From a bacterium (GTDB lineage Bacteria > Myxococcota_A > Polyangia > Nannocystales > Nannocystaceae), in the NCBI GenBank assembly GCA_024742475.1, contig JANSYI010000003.1:248001-312000 (forward strand): a stretch of 64,000 bases of DNA. The letters run 5' to 3'. The notes beneath the pieces were generated by a model that was given only the letters and a program-made list of their open reading frames with translations, had not been told where the DNA came from and searched no databases. Of this stretch, positions 47,306 to 57,615 are shown one piece after another. The first letter of the stretch is position 1; every line of letters starts with the position of its first letter. The translations under genes were made by a program, and so were the position numbers.

Positions 47306-48164
47306 CCTCGCGGCGGGTGGCGAGCGTCTTCGGACGCCCCTGGGGGCTGAGCAGGAGCTCGCGAAGGGCTGCGGCCGCGGGTGGCAGCCGCGAGACGCCC
47401 ATGTGGACCAGCGCCAGCGGGCGCCGCAGCGGCGTCTTGGGGTGGGGGATGCGGACGAGTTGGCCTTGGTCGAGGTCTCGTTCGACCGCGTGGCGGCTCA
47501 CCAGCGCCACGCCGATGCAGGCCCGGACGTTGCCCTTGACCGCGGCGATCGAGCCCAGCTCCATCACGACGTCGGCATCGGGGAACAGGCCATCGAGCAG
47601 TGAGCGCGAGGTGCTGCGCTGCCCGAACGTGACGAACCGTGCCCGCTCGAGGCGCGTCTGAAGCTCGAAGTCGGGGGCGCGGACCAAGATGAGCTCGTCG
47701 GTGTACCAAGGCTCGCCTTCGTCGGCCGTGATGACGGCGATGTCGATGTCCCCTGCGTACAGGCTCTCGCGCGCCTCGTCGGTGGACGCCTCGCGCAGCA
47801 GGAAGCGGATGCCGGGGTGAGCCTCGCGGTATTGGGCGAGGATCGAGGGCAGTAGGTACGTGCACGCGGTCGCGCCTGCGGCGAGCCGAACCTCTCCGTC
47901 GCGCAGGCCTTCGACTTCGGCCACTGCACGCGTCCCTGCCTCGACCGCTGCGAGTGCAGCCTTGGCGTGCGGCAGGAGAGCCTCGCCCGCGGCGGTCATG
48001 CTCGCGCCGCGGCGGCCGCGGTCGAGCACCCGCGCGCCCATCTGCGCCTCGAGTCGGGTGATCGCAGCCGAGAGCGCAGGCTGCGTCAGGTGGAGACGCT
48101 GCGCCGCGCGTCGGTAGGTCCCAGCCTCGACGATGGCGACGAAGTATCGAAGCTCATCATGCAT
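47289..48164 (-). CDS. LysR-family transcriptional regulator (complete)
   Basis: A 291-residue full-length regulator: N-terminal winged HTH (AAQRLHLTQPALSAAITRLE), linker helix, and a two-lobed effector domain (about 90-290; LRDGEVRLAAG, DIDIAVITADEGEPW). It is divergent from the TSUP transporter gene, the usual layout for a regulator of its neighbour. A palindrome of LysR type overlaps its own start, predicting autorepression. The effector is unknown. Confidence 0.93.
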   Translation of the reverse strand: MHDELRYFVAIVEAGTYRRAAQRLHLTQPALSAAITRLEAQMGARVLDRGRRGASMTAAGEALLPHAKAALAAVEAGTRAVAEVEGLRDGEVRLAAGATACTYLLPSILAQYREAHPGIRFLLREASTDEARESLYAGDIDIAVITADEGEPWYTDELILVRAPDFELQTRLERARFVTFGQRSTSRSLLDGLFPDADVVMELGSIAAVKGNVRACIGVALVSRHAVERDLDQGQLVRIPHPKTPLRRPLALVHMGVSRLPPAAAALRELLLSPQGRPKTLATRREATSRS

Positions 48165-48177
48165 AAGTGATGCTTAT
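48163..48177. promoter_or_regulatory. Putative LysR operator ATAAG-N5-CTTAT
   Basis: A perfect 5-5-5 inverted repeat ATAAG-TGATG-CTTAT that also obeys T-N11-A, covering the start codon of lysR and 59 bp upstream of the TSUP start. Position fits autorepression of the regulator and activation or repression of the transporter. The next 30 bp (TATTGGAAAAATGATTCG) are AT-rich and may hold the promoters. Confidence 0.66.
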
Positions 48178-48235
48178 CGTATTGGAAAAATGATTCGATT
48201 GGCGCGTTCGTTCGATCGGGCCCATAAACGGGGTC

Positions 48236-48976
48236 GTGGAGCTGCTCTCCCTCGCTGCCGTGCTCACGGCGACGTCCCTCGGCATCGCTGCGGGGGCGCT
48301 GACGTCCTCGGCGGGGTTCGGTGGAGGGCTCGTGATCACGCTCGGCCTCTCGCTGGTCCTGGGCCCCGCGCCAGCGCTCGCCGTCGGCGCTCCGGCGCTG
48401 ATGCTGGGCCACACGCACAGGGCGATCAAGATGCGGCGCAGCGCCGACGGTAAGGCCGCAAAGGCCCTGTGCCTGGGCGCCGTGCCCGGGTCGATCCTCG
48501 GCGCCATGACCCTCGTGGCGCTGCCTCCATCAGCGATCTGGTGGATCTTGTTGTCCGCCACGATGTTGGGCGTTGCGGAGTTTTCCGGCCGGATCCCACG
48601 GAACCTGGGACGTCGCATGCTCGCGCCCGGTGGCGCCGCAGTGGGCTGGCTCGCGGCGGCCGCGGGCGTGGGCGGTCTCCTGCTGCCGGCGGTCATGCTC
48701 GGGGCGGGCCTGTCGGGCGCGACGTTCGTGGCCACCGCGGCCATGGCGTCGATGGCCGTGTCCGCCGTGCGCATCGTGATGTATGGGACCTCCGGCCTCA
48801 TCGACGGCCCCACGCTTGCGCTCTCGGTCGGCGCTGGGGCAGGCGTGCTGCTGGGCAACGCGCTCGGGCTGCGAATCCTCCGGGTCATGACCGCGCGTCG
48901 GCAGCGGATCGTCGCGGGGGTCGTGCTCGCCCTTTGTGTCGGCGCGTCGGCCTATGGGGCCCTGACCGCCGCGTAG
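48236..48976 (+). CDS. TSUP (TauE/SafE) family anion permease
   Basis: A 246-residue membrane protein with about eight helices. AGALTSSAGFGGGLVITLGLSL is the family N-terminal repeat and AAAGVGGLLLPAVMLGAGLSG the second repeat. TSUP members export or import sulfite, sulfonates or related organic anions. GTG start. The divergent LysR gene probably controls it; its ligand would hint at the substrate. Confidence 0.87.
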   Translation: MELLSLAAVLTATSLGIAAGALTSSAGFGGGLVITLGLSLVLGPAPALAVGAPALMLGHTHRAIKMRRSADGKAAKALCLGAVPGSILGAMTLVALPPSAIWWILLSATMLGVAEFSGRIPRNLGRRMLAPGGAAVGWLAAAAGVGGLLLPAVMLGAGLSGATFVATAAMASMAVSAVRIVMYGTSGLIDGPTLALSVGAGAGVLLGNALGLRILRVMTARRQRIVAGVVLALCVGASAYGALTAA

Positions 48977-49013
48977 TCTGCAACAGCGGGCGGCGGCGGT
49001 CGACGTTGGCAGC

Positions 49014-49817
49014 ATGTTGGAGTTCTCCGTCGTCTCTCCGGGCGCGCTCGGCGTCCGCTGGCCTCGACCCCTGTACCTCGCGGGCAGGATCCCCGCGGTG
49101 CGCCGCGTCGCGGTCATCGGGAGCCGGGCCTCGAGGCGGAGGTTCATGGCCTGCGTCCCGGCCATCGTCGAAGCGCTGGCAGACGCGGGCATGGCCCTCG
49201 TCTCGGGTGGGGCGGTGGGCATCGACGCGTGTGGCCATCGTGCGGCCTTGCGCTTGGGCGTCCCTCAGGTTGCGGTCCTCCCCGGGCCGCCCGACAAGCT
49301 CTATCCCCTCGACCACGTCCCGTTGTTTCGCGACATCGTGCAGGCCGGGGGCGCGGTGATCTGCCCGTGCGCGCCCGGGGCGGGGCTTCGTCGCGGCATG
49401 TTTGCCAGCCGCAATCAGATCATCGTGCAGCTCGCGGTGCGCGTGGTCGCGGTCGAGGCGGCGGCGCGTTCGGGGACGCAGGGGACGCTCGGACAGGCGC
49501 TGCGGGGCGACGTGCCGACCAGCGGGGTCGTGGGCAGCCCTGGGGTCGCGTGGGCGCTGCAGCGAGGCGCGACGTCGCTGGGCCCTCCCGAGCCCCGAGG
49601 CGTCCGCGAGCGGCTCGCAACGCTGCTGCGAGGCGGTGATGGGCTCGAGGTCTGGCCACCCACCTTGCGCAGTCTCCAGGAGATCCTCGATCGGCAGGCG
49701 TGGGCGAGCGTGGACGACTTCGCCGACCCGCTCCTTGGGGCGGTCACGCTCGCCGAAGCCGAGGCGGGCGGCTGGATCACCGAGGCGGGTCCAGGCCGCT
49801 ACGTTCGCGCGCGTTGA
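49014..49817 (+). CDS. dprA: DprA/Smf-like DNA-processing protein
   Basis: A 267-residue Rossmann-fold protein. RRVAVIGSRASRRRF and SGGAVGIDACGHRAAL are the DprA signatures, then PGPPDKLYPLDH, RNQIIVQLAVRVVAVEAAARSGT. DprA loads RecA on incoming single-stranded DNA in transformation. It lacks the N-terminal SAM-like domain; a short C-terminal winged-helix-like part (about 215-267) is present. Short length suggests a reduced form. Its end is 7 bp from the convergent TPR gene. Confidence 0.86.
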   Translation: MLEFSVVSPGALGVRWPRPLYLAGRIPAVRRVAVIGSRASRRRFMACVPAIVEALADAGMALVSGGAVGIDACGHRAALRLGVPQVAVLPGPPDKLYPLDHVPLFRDIVQAGGAVICPCAPGAGLRRGMFASRNQIIVQLAVRVVAVEAAARSGTQGTLGQALRGDVPTSGVVGSPGVAWALQRGATSLGPPEPRGVRERLATLLRGGDGLEVWPPTLRSLQEILDRQAWASVDDFADPLLGAVTLAEAEAGGWITEAGPGRYVRAR

Positions 49818-49824
49818 GGCGCGC

Positions 49825-52800
49825 TCACCCGTCGAGCTGGGCGAGGAACTGATCCACGTCGGGGTCGTCGGGCCCTTCGTGTTTCGCCTTGCGCGCCCAC
49901 AGCACCGCTCGCTGTCGGTCGCCTCGGTGCAGGGCAATTTGGGCCTGCCGCAAGAACGCCTGGGGCCGCGAGATCGGGCATTCACCCTCCAGCACGGTGA
50001 TGGTGCGCAGCACTCGGACCGCGATGTCCCACTCCTCGAGGACCTCGGCGAGGTCGGCCAGCTCGGCAGCGACCTCGCCATTTTGCTTGTCGGCGTTGAA
50101 CGCCGACTGCAGCAGTTCGAGCTGCTTGGCCGTGTCGCCTTGGCTTCCTGCCACCCGGGCCAGCCGCTGAAACAGCATCGCCGCATCCGCGCCGCGCGGC
50201 GTTCGGAGCGAGTCGGCCGCTGCGCGCAGGATCTCTCCGGCGGTGTCGAGGGCGCCTTGGGCAAGGTGCGCGTCGGCCAGCGTGATCGATGCGCGAATGT
50301 CTCCGGGCGCGAGCTCGAGGACCTCGGCCAGCACGCGGGTGGCCGACTCTGCGTCTGCGTCTTCGAGGTACAGCGTCGCGACCCGCCGCAGCAGCTCCAC
50401 GCGCGTGTCCTCGTCTTGGGTCTCCGATGCCTCGAGGTAGAGGATCTTGCCCAGCTCCTTGTGGGCGCCGGTCTCCTCGTAGATCGACCGCAGCGCGTCG
50501 CGGATCTGCGGGTTCTCGGGCTGCTTTCGGCGGGCGTGCTCGAGCCCGGGGCGGGCTTCTCCGGGCGCGCCCATGCGGGTGCATGCGTCGGCGAGCCTGA
50601 GCGCCGCGTCGGCTTGTGCTTCACCGGACTCCACGGCGACCAGCCGCGCGCTGAGCTTCGCAACGTGAGCCCAGTCTTCGCCCCCGACGGCGAGGTCTCG
50701 CAGCATCCGGAGCGCCTCGGCGTCCTTGCGGTTGCCCTCGACCCACGCGCCCAGGAGCGCTTGGGCGTGGTCCACGTCGCCGTGCGCGGGCGAGAGGGCC
50801 CCGATGCGCAGCGTCGCGTTGCGCTCCACCTCGGCGTCGCCCGCCTGCGCGGCGCTGTGGCGGAGCGACTCGAGGGCGTCGACGAGCGCGGGTCCCAACC
50901 CCTCGGCGTCGGCCGGGTAGGCGTGCTCGAGGTCGAGCACCGCGCCGGCCCAGTCGCCGAGCTGGCGCCGCAGATCGGCGCGGGTGCAGATCAGCTGATG
51001 GGTGAGCGAGAGGTCCAGGTCGTCGCGTTCGAGCAGCTCACAGATCAGGCCGTGAGCCTCGGCGGTCTGGCCGGAGGCGGCGAGGGTGCCAGCGAGGTCC
51101 ATCGCCAGCCCGGGGTCGTCAGGGTTGGCCTCTCGCGCTCGCGCGAGCAGCTCGCTCCCACCGTCGGCGTCCATGAGCAGCTCGCGGTGAATCGACGCCG
51201 CGCGTCGGAAGAGCTGAGCCTTCGCTGCGCTGTCGTCCGTGCCCTCGGCGGTCTTGATGATCAGCTCGGCGAGCCCGCGGTAGTCACCGGCGGCCTCGTA
51301 GCTCTGCTCGAGCTCGGTGCGAACGCCATCGTGTCCCGGGGCGCGGGCGTAGCCCTCGGCCAGTGCGTCCAGCTTGCCTTGTGTATCGCCCAGCGCTTCC
51401 GCGCTGCGGGCGAGCTGCAGGGCCGTCTGCGCCGCCTCGTCGCCCTGTTGGGTGGCGAGGAGCTGGCGCAGGACGGCGACGCGGGCGCTCGCGTGTTCGT
51501 CCCCATCGCCCAGGGTCGCCGCGACCTCCTGAAGAAGCGAGGCGTCTTCGGGCGCCCATTCGAGGGCAGAGCGCAGCGTCTCGACCGCGTCTTCTGAGTC
51601 GCCGTGCTCTCGCTGGTGGCCGGACAGGGCGCGGGCTGCTGCGACCACCTCTGCCGGCTCACCTCCCCCCTGCGCTGCGAGCAGTCGCTGGCGCAGGAGA
51701 TCGATGACGTCCGCGTGACGGTCTGCCCTGACGAGCGCGTCGAGGAGCAGCTGGCCTGCCTCGGCGTGCCGGGGATCCTCCATTAGGAGGTTTCGGAGCG
51801 CATCGATCGCGTCGTCGAGGCGTCCCTCGGAGAGCAGCGACTGCGCGAGCTCGAGGCGCAGGCCGAGCCGTTCGTCGGCGTCGGTGAGAGAGTCGACGGT
51901 GTCCTCGACCAAGCGGGTCAGCCGATCGAGGTCGCCCAACTCCCGATACAACCCCGCAAGCGGACGCCAGACGTCGGACGACATGCTGTCGCGCACGTGC
52001 AGCGCCTCGTAGACCGACACGGCGAACGTGACGTCACCGCGCTCGCGGCCCTCGTGGGCGATCGACTCTGCGAGAGGCCGAACGGTCGCGAGCTCGGCGT
52101 CGGCCTCGATGGCCTCGCAGACCCACTTCACCGCGCCGGCGATGTCTCCTGCGGCTTGGCGGCGCGTCGCGAGACCGAGTAGAGCCCAGCTGGCGCGCCC
52201 GACACCCTCCAGCGTTCCCGAGGCCACGTCGACGGCCTTGAGCATGAGCTCCTCGGCGCGATCGGAGTCGCCGAGCCGCTCGGCGAGCTCGACCGCCTCC
52301 TGCACGCTCTCCGGCTCGGCGCTGCCGTGGCTCGCCACGCGTTCGAGCGCGTCGAGCAGTGTGCGGTCGTCCCCGGTGCTGCGAGCGACGCGTTCGTACA
52401 GCGAGAGCAGCGCCTCGGGGGTGTCCTCGGATGCCGTCGCACGCGCGAGGATGCGGCACGCGCGTTCGGGCCTCGAGGTCATGTCGAGCGCGTCTTCGAG
52501 CGCGCGAAGCCCCTCGTCGGTGTCTCCGGAGGCCAGGTGTACCTCGGCCATCCGGTACAGGGCGTCGGCACGGGTCTCGGTGGCGTCTTCGCCGAGCTCG
52601 GCGAGCTTCTCGAGGTAGGCCATCTGCTCGGCCGTGTCTCCGCGGGCGCCCGCGATGCGAGCCGCCGCTCGCCAGACGTCCACCTCGCGGACCCCGAGCT
52701 CCTCGGCCGTCTTGAGCAGGGCGGAGGCCCCGTCGGCGTCGCCGCGGTCCACCTGCGTCGCCTCGGCGAGCCGCAGCAGCAGCTCGCATCGGACGTAGAC

Positions 52801-55800
52801 GTCGGTGGGGCGCCGGGCCTTCTCGAGCAGCGTCTCGGTCGCGGCGATGTAGGCCTCGGGGTCGCCGGTCGCGATGGCGAGGCCGCGCGCCTTTTCGTGG
52901 TTGTGTGGGTCGCCGGGGGCCGCCTTGAGGGCCTGCAGACGTGACTTCAACGCGGCCTCGGGATCGTCGAGGTGTTCGGCTTGAAGGTCGGCGAGCTCCC
53001 CCAGGACGAGGGCGCGGGCACGCGGGGTGTCGGCGGCGTTGAGGCGAGCCTCGATGACACGCTGCAGCAGCGCGTGCTCCCCTTGCTCGCGAAGTCTCGC
53101 GGCGAAGTGCAGCCCTTCGGCGGGGCGCTCTGCGAGGGCCTCCATGGCCGATTCGATGAGCTCTTGGGCTTGGTCCTCATCATCGCGAGCGCGCGCGATC
53201 CGGCTGAGCTCGTAGAGGACCTCCGCCGCACCGATGCGTCCGTCACCCGCCGAGCGGGGACCGATGTCTTCGTCCGCGGCGCGCCGGCGCGCCTGCAGCA
53301 GCAAGGTTCGGTATGCCCGTTCCGCCCGGTCGTGCTGCTCTGCATCGCGGGCCGCCTCGGCCAGGGTCTGCAGGATGGCCGGGTTGTTGGCGTCCATGCC
53401 CGAGGCGAGCTCGAGCTGGTCGGTGGCGGTGGCCGTGTCGCCTTGTGCCTGCGCGACCCGAGCCAGCTCCAGGTGCGCCGCGGCGCGCTGGGGCGATCGG
53501 CGCCGACCGAATCCGTCGACGAGCGTCTCGAGCAGAGCGCGGGCGTCGTCGAGGCGGCCGGCGGCGCGCAAGCTCGCGGCGAGTCGTGCTTGCAGGTCTC
53601 GGTCGGGGTTGTCTGCGGCGTGGGCGACCGCGTGCGCGCGCTCGAGGATCTCGACCGCGTCGGCGGGGGCGGCCAGACGCTCGTGGTAGAGGTCCGACGC
53701 TTCACGGGCATATCCCAGCAGCGTGTCGTGGTCGGAGATGTGGGCCGAGGCGACGGTGAGGGTGCGGGCCAGGGGCTCCCACTGCTCGCGTGCCCGGTAG
53801 AGCTTGATCAATAGCTTGCGCACCTCGGCGTTGTCGGGGGCGTCGTCGAAGGCAGACTGCAGCGTCTTGCAGGCGTCCGCTTCGGCGCCGGCGGCGACCT
53901 CTGCCCGCGCCAGGCGAAGCATCAACGGCACCAGGTTCGCGGCCTCGGTGTACTCGATGCGGCGCCGCAGCACGGCGGCGGCCTCGGCGGGTTGGTCTTG
54001 CTGCAGATGGAGGCGAGCGAGCTGGTCGAGGGCCTCGACCGTCGGCGCGAGCTCGACGACGTGGCCCAGCGCCTCGATGGCGCGCGCGTTGTCTGCAAAC
54101 GACTCCTGCACGAGGCGGGCGAGGTCGCTCCAGAGCTTGGCCGCGGCCTCGGCCTGTCCGAGCCCCTCGAGGGTGTGGGCCTGGGTCTCCAGCACGCTCG
54201 CCAGCGCGTCAGCCTGGCCGCGGCCGAGCAGAACCTCGGTGAGCGCGGCGATCGTTGGGGGGTGGCCGGGTTGCTCTGCGAGGTTGGCCTGCAGGCTCTG
54301 CTCGCGTCCGCTCTTGGCCTCCACCTCCCCGACGATCTGCGAGAGCCGGAGCCGAAGCTCGAGCTTGCGCGCTGGGTCGGTGGTGAGGTCGAGCTCGCGC
54401 TGTCGGAGCTGGAGCACGGCGAGGGTGCGGTGCTCCTCTTCACACAGCTGCGCGGTCTCGCGGACCAGCTCGAGGTCCTCACGGGTGTCGAGGACGCGCT
54501 GGAGCAGAGCGATCGCCTGCGGGCGGTCACCGTGATCCTTGCACAGCCGCGCCGCCCTCAGGCGGAGCTGCGCTACCGCGTCGGCGCCCAACGGCATCTG
54601 CGTCGCGGCGACCAACGCCTTGATCGCGTCCTCGTGACGACCCGCCGCAGCGTCGATCGCCACCAGGGCTTCGAGCGCCCACGTGACGACGGCGTCGGGC
54701 TGACGCTCGCCGAGAACCGGCTCGGCGGCGGCGAGCAGCCGAGCCGCCTTGCGATACAGACGAGCGAGCAGCTGCCGGCGGAAGTTCGGGGCGGCGTCGG
54801 CCGCCTGGGCGACCTCGGCCGCCTCGGTGAGCGGGTCGAGATCTCGGTCCGAGAGGGCGTCGATCTCGAGGAGTGTGCCGCACAGGGGAGGCTCGTCCCC
54901 CTGTGCTGCTTCGGGGACCTGTCGCTGCAGGTCGGCGAGGAACTCGAGGGTGGGGCGGTGCCCGGCGGCGAAGCCGAGCGCGTTGCGGGCGGAGGTCTCC
55001 GCGGCGGAGAGGTCGTCGCGGTTGTCGAGGTGCCAGCGACCCACCTGCGCGTAGAGGTCTCGCGCGACGGCGGTGGGAAGGCCGGTGACGTCGGCCAAGG
55101 CTTCGTCGAGCGCCGCCAGCAGCGGCGTCCAGCCGTCCTCGGTGACGTCGGCCGCTTGGGCGAGCGCGATCAAGACGTCCTCGTCCAGGAGCTCGCGTGC
55201 TCGGCAGATGTCCATCGCTGCCTTGGCGGCCGCGGCCCAGTCGCCTGCGCGCGCGCTCGCCTCGATGAGCGCACGCTGGATCGGAAGGGCGGTAGGCTGG
55301 CGCTCGGCGGCGCGACCGAGGGCCTCGACCGCGCCGCGCGCGTCGTCGAGGTGGTCCTGACGGACGCTGGCCTCGTTGCGGAACAACGCGCCGGCCCGCG
55401 CGGGGGACTGCGCCAGGCTGCCCGACTCCTCGAGCGCGGAGGCCACGCGCTCCCAGTCTTCGCATTGCTCGCCGAGCCGCATCAGCTCGGCCTCGAGCGC
55501 CACTGCGTCGGGGTCGGCTGCCAACGCGCGCCCGATCGCGTGCAGGGCCGCGCGAGCGTCCCCGGCTTGCTGCTCGTACAGACGCGCAGCCTCGCGGAGC
55601 ACGTCGACGGCCACGAACCGATCGGGAGCTTCGGACACCCGGGTGTCGACCAGCTCGAGCAGCGCATCCCACTGCTCCGTCTCGCGAAACGCAGAGGCGA
55701 GGGATTCGGCGGCGGCGCCCGCCACCGTTTCGTCCTCGAGAAGCGCCCGCTGGCCGGCGAGCGCGGTCGCGTCGTGGGGCTCGACCGAGAGGGCCTGCGC

Positions 55801-57615
55801 GTAACACTGCGTCGCTTCCTTGGCGTCGTCGAGGTGCAGGCGGTGCAGCTCGCCGAGCCGGGAGAGCAGCTTTGCCGCGCCCAGGCGACGCGTCGCGGCG
55901 GCGTCGTCGACGATCTCCGAGAGCTCTTCGAAGCGCATCGCGGTCGCCATGAGCGAGTCGAGCGCGCTGACCGTCTCGGCCTCGTCGCCGAACTCCTCGC
56001 GGACCTGCAGCCATGTGTCGATCGCCTCGCCGACCTTGTCGAGCTGCGTCTCTTGAATGCGCGCGAGCCGGATGAGGTCGGCGCGCCGCTGCTGGTGCAC
56101 GGAGGTCGAGCGTGCGCGCTCGCGCAACGCGTCGCACAGGGGTTCCCAGCGCTCGCGCTTCTCGAGCAGGGCGATGATCGCGTCGAGCGCCTCGGCGTCG
56201 CCGCTGTCGGCCTCGCGTCGGGCGTTGTAGGCCGCGAGCGCGCGGTCGGGCTGGTCGAGCTCGTCGGCGAGCCGCCCCACCTGTCCGAGCACGGCGCGGC
56301 GAACCACGGGCGCCGACTCGAGGGCGGCGAGCCGCTCCAACACGTCGACACGCGCCGCGGTGTCGCCCGAGGCCGCGAGGAGCTCGTTGAGCTGGTGCGC
56401 GGCCCGAAGCGCAACGTTGGCGTCGGCGTCAGCGTCGGCCATGCCCACGACCTCGCCGAACAGCGCGATCGCACGCGGGGCGTCGTCGCAGCGCGTCTTG
56501 GAGATCTGTGCCGCCTCCATGTAGAGCGCCGCGGCTTGAGAGGGTTCGGCCTGTGCGGCCGCAGACACCAGGGCCTGGGCGTGCTCGCCATGCAGGCCGG
56601 ATCGCAGGGCCAGCTCGCGGAGTTGACGGCGTGCGTCCGCGTCGCTCGGCTCCTGGGCCAACAGCTGCGCGTAGTGCTCGAGCGCGTCGGCGTCGCGCCC
56701 GAGGATCGCGAGCGCCGAGCCGGCCTCGCGACGCAGCGCGATGCGGTCGGGCCCCTGCGCGAAGGTCAGCGCGGCCAGCACCGCATCGACCAAGGCCTCG
56801 GGCCGGTCGGCGACCTTGTAGTTGGTGCGCAGCAAGCCCAGCGCACCCAGTCGCGCCCCCGGCGAGTGTTCTTCGCCCCGAAGGAGCTTTTCGAGCTCGG
56901 CGCAGGCCTCGGGGTGGCCCGGTGACTCCTCGACCAGCGTGCGCAGCTCTTCGAGCGCGGGACCGGCGGCTTCGAGGTGGTCCAAGGAGATCTGAGCGAT
57001 GCGCAGCCGGGCTTTGCGGGCGTCGGGTGCGGGGAGCTCGGGCAGGCGGTTGTGCCACAGCTCGACGAGGTCTTCCCATCGGTTGCCCCGCTCGAGCAGG
57101 CGCTCGATGTTCCGCGCGAGCTTCATGTTGGTTGGGTCGAGCTCGAGCCGCATCTGCAGGTAGTCGACCGCGCGACCGGGGCGCTTGGCGAAGTCCTTGG
57201 CCGTGTGCGCCGCGTCGTCGAGCAGGCGCGCGCGCGCCTTGGGCTCACGGGTGTGCTGCAGCGCGTGGTCGTACTGGTCGAGAAGGTCGTCCCAGCGTTC
57301 GGCGTTGGTCAGCACGACGAGGAGCTTTTCGAACGCCCAGGTCGCCGAGGGGTCCTTGTCGAAGATCGGGCGCAGCACCCCGAGCATTTCATCGGGGCGG
57401 TCGCCGAACCATTCGTCGTGGAAACGGGCGGCTCTCTCGGCCAGCGCCTTCCAGGTGTCCGTGGGGATGTTCGCCGCGAGCATGTCGCGATACGCCGCAC
57501 CAACCTCATCGGGTCGGTCGAGCGAGTCGGCGAGGTCCTCGAGATGGTCCCAGGCCTCCATGCTCTCGGGCGTGGCCCGTGCTGCCTCCAGCGCAGCGGC
57601 AAACGACTGCCCCAT
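49825..57615 (-). CDS. Giant tetratricopeptide-repeat protein
   Basis: A 2596-residue protein made almost wholly of degenerate TPR-type helical pairs from end to end. Typical units are LGELHRLHLDDAKEATQCYAQAL, GELADLQAEHLDDPEAALKSRL and RVLAEVLELAPGD. There is no signal peptide or membrane helix, so it should be cytoplasmic, and Glu/Ala/Leu/Asp composition is strongly acidic. ATG 57615 has GAGGA eight bases ahead; GTG 57666 would add 17 residues. Such large TPR scaffolds are common in myxobacteria and of unknown partner. The gene fills 12 percent of the window. Confidence 0.88.
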   Translation of the reverse strand: MGQSFAAALEAARATPESMEAWDHLEDLADSLDRPDEVGAAYRDMLAANIPTDTWKALAERAARFHDEWFGDRPDEMLGVLRPIFDKDPSATWAFEKLLVVLTNAERWDDLLDQYDHALQHTREPKARARLLDDAAHTAKDFAKRPGRAVDYLQMRLELDPTNMKLARNIERLLERGNRWEDLVELWHNRLPELPAPDARKARLRIAQISLDHLEAAGPALEELRTLVEESPGHPEACAELEKLLRGEEHSPGARLGALGLLRTNYKVADRPEALVDAVLAALTFAQGPDRIALRREAGSALAILGRDADALEHYAQLLAQEPSDADARRQLRELALRSGLHGEHAQALVSAAAQAEPSQAAALYMEAAQISKTRCDDAPRAIALFGEVVGMADADADANVALRAAHQLNELLAASGDTAARVDVLERLAALESAPVVRRAVLGQVGRLADELDQPDRALAAYNARREADSGDAEALDAIIALLEKRERWEPLCDALRERARSTSVHQQRRADLIRLARIQETQLDKVGEAIDTWLQVREEFGDEAETVSALDSLMATAMRFEELSEIVDDAAATRRLGAAKLLSRLGELHRLHLDDAKEATQCYAQALSVEPHDATALAGQRALLEDETVAGAAAESLASAFRETEQWDALLELVDTRVSEAPDRFVAVDVLREAARLYEQQAGDARAALHAIGRALAADPDAVALEAELMRLGEQCEDWERVASALEESGSLAQSPARAGALFRNEASVRQDHLDDARGAVEALGRAAERQPTALPIQRALIEASARAGDWAAAAKAAMDICRARELLDEDVLIALAQAADVTEDGWTPLLAALDEALADVTGLPTAVARDLYAQVGRWHLDNRDDLSAAETSARNALGFAAGHRPTLEFLADLQRQVPEAAQGDEPPLCGTLLEIDALSDRDLDPLTEAAEVAQAADAAPNFRRQLLARLYRKAARLLAAAEPVLGERQPDAVVTWALEALVAIDAAAGRHEDAIKALVAATQMPLGADAVAQLRLRAARLCKDHGDRPQAIALLQRVLDTREDLELVRETAQLCEEEHRTLAVLQLRQRELDLTTDPARKLELRLRLSQIVGEVEAKSGREQSLQANLAEQPGHPPTIAALTEVLLGRGQADALASVLETQAHTLEGLGQAEAAAKLWSDLARLVQESFADNARAIEALGHVVELAPTVEALDQLARLHLQQDQPAEAAAVLRRRIEYTEAANLVPLMLRLARAEVAAGAEADACKTLQSAFDDAPDNAEVRKLLIKLYRAREQWEPLARTLTVASAHISDHDTLLGYAREASDLYHERLAAPADAVEILERAHAVAHAADNPDRDLQARLAASLRAAGRLDDARALLETLVDGFGRRRSPQRAAAHLELARVAQAQGDTATATDQLELASGMDANNPAILQTLAEAARDAEQHDRAERAYRTLLLQARRRAADEDIGPRSAGDGRIGAAEVLYELSRIARARDDEDQAQELIESAMEALAERPAEGLHFAARLREQGEHALLQRVIEARLNAADTPRARALVLGELADLQAEHLDDPEAALKSRLQALKAAPGDPHNHEKARGLAIATGDPEAYIAATETLLEKARRPTDVYVRCELLLRLAEATQVDRGDADGASALLKTAEELGVREVDVWRAAARIAGARGDTAEQMAYLEKLAELGEDATETRADALYRMAEVHLASGDTDEGLRALEDALDMTSRPERACRILARATASEDTPEALLSLYERVARSTGDDRTLLDALERVASHGSAEPESVQEAVELAERLGDSDRAEELMLKAVDVASGTLEGVGRASWALLGLATRRQAAGDIAGAVKWVCEAIEADAELATVRPLAESIAHEGRERGDVTFAVSVYEALHVRDSMSSDVWRPLAGLYRELGDLDRLTRLVEDTVDSLTDADERLGLRLELAQSLLSEGRLDDAIDALRNLLMEDPRHAEAGQLLLDALVRADRHADVIDLLRQRLLAAQGGGEPAEVVAAARALSGHQREHGDSEDAVETLRSALEWAPEDASLLQEVAATLGDGDEHASARVAVLRQLLATQQGDEAAQTALQLARSAEALGDTQGKLDALAEGYARAPGHDGVRTELEQSYEAAGDYRGLAELIIKTAEGTDDSAAKAQLFRRAASIHRELLMDADGGSELLARAREANPDDPGLAMDLAGTLAASGQTAEAHGLICELLERDDLDLSLTHQLICTRADLRRQLGDWAGAVLDLEHAYPADAEGLGPALVDALESLRHSAAQAGDAEVERNATLRIGALSPAHGDVDHAQALLGAWVEGNRKDAEALRMLRDLAVGGEDWAHVAKLSARLVAVESGEAQADAALRLADACTRMGAPGEARPGLEHARRKQPENPQIRDALRSIYEETGAHKELGKILYLEASETQDEDTRVELLRRVATLYLEDADAESATRVLAEVLELAPGDIRASITLADAHLAQGALDTAGEILRAAADSLRTPRGADAAMLFQRLARVAGSQGDTAKQLELLQSAFNADKQNGEVAAELADLAEVLEEWDIAVRVLRTITVLEGECPISRPQAFLRQAQIALHRGDRQRAVLWARKAKHEGPDDPDVDQFLAQLDG

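Noticed and set aside
53992..56925. A 977-codon open frame opposite the giant TPR gene
   Set aside because: No domain or signal. It is an antisense shadow of Leu/Glu/Ala-rich codons.
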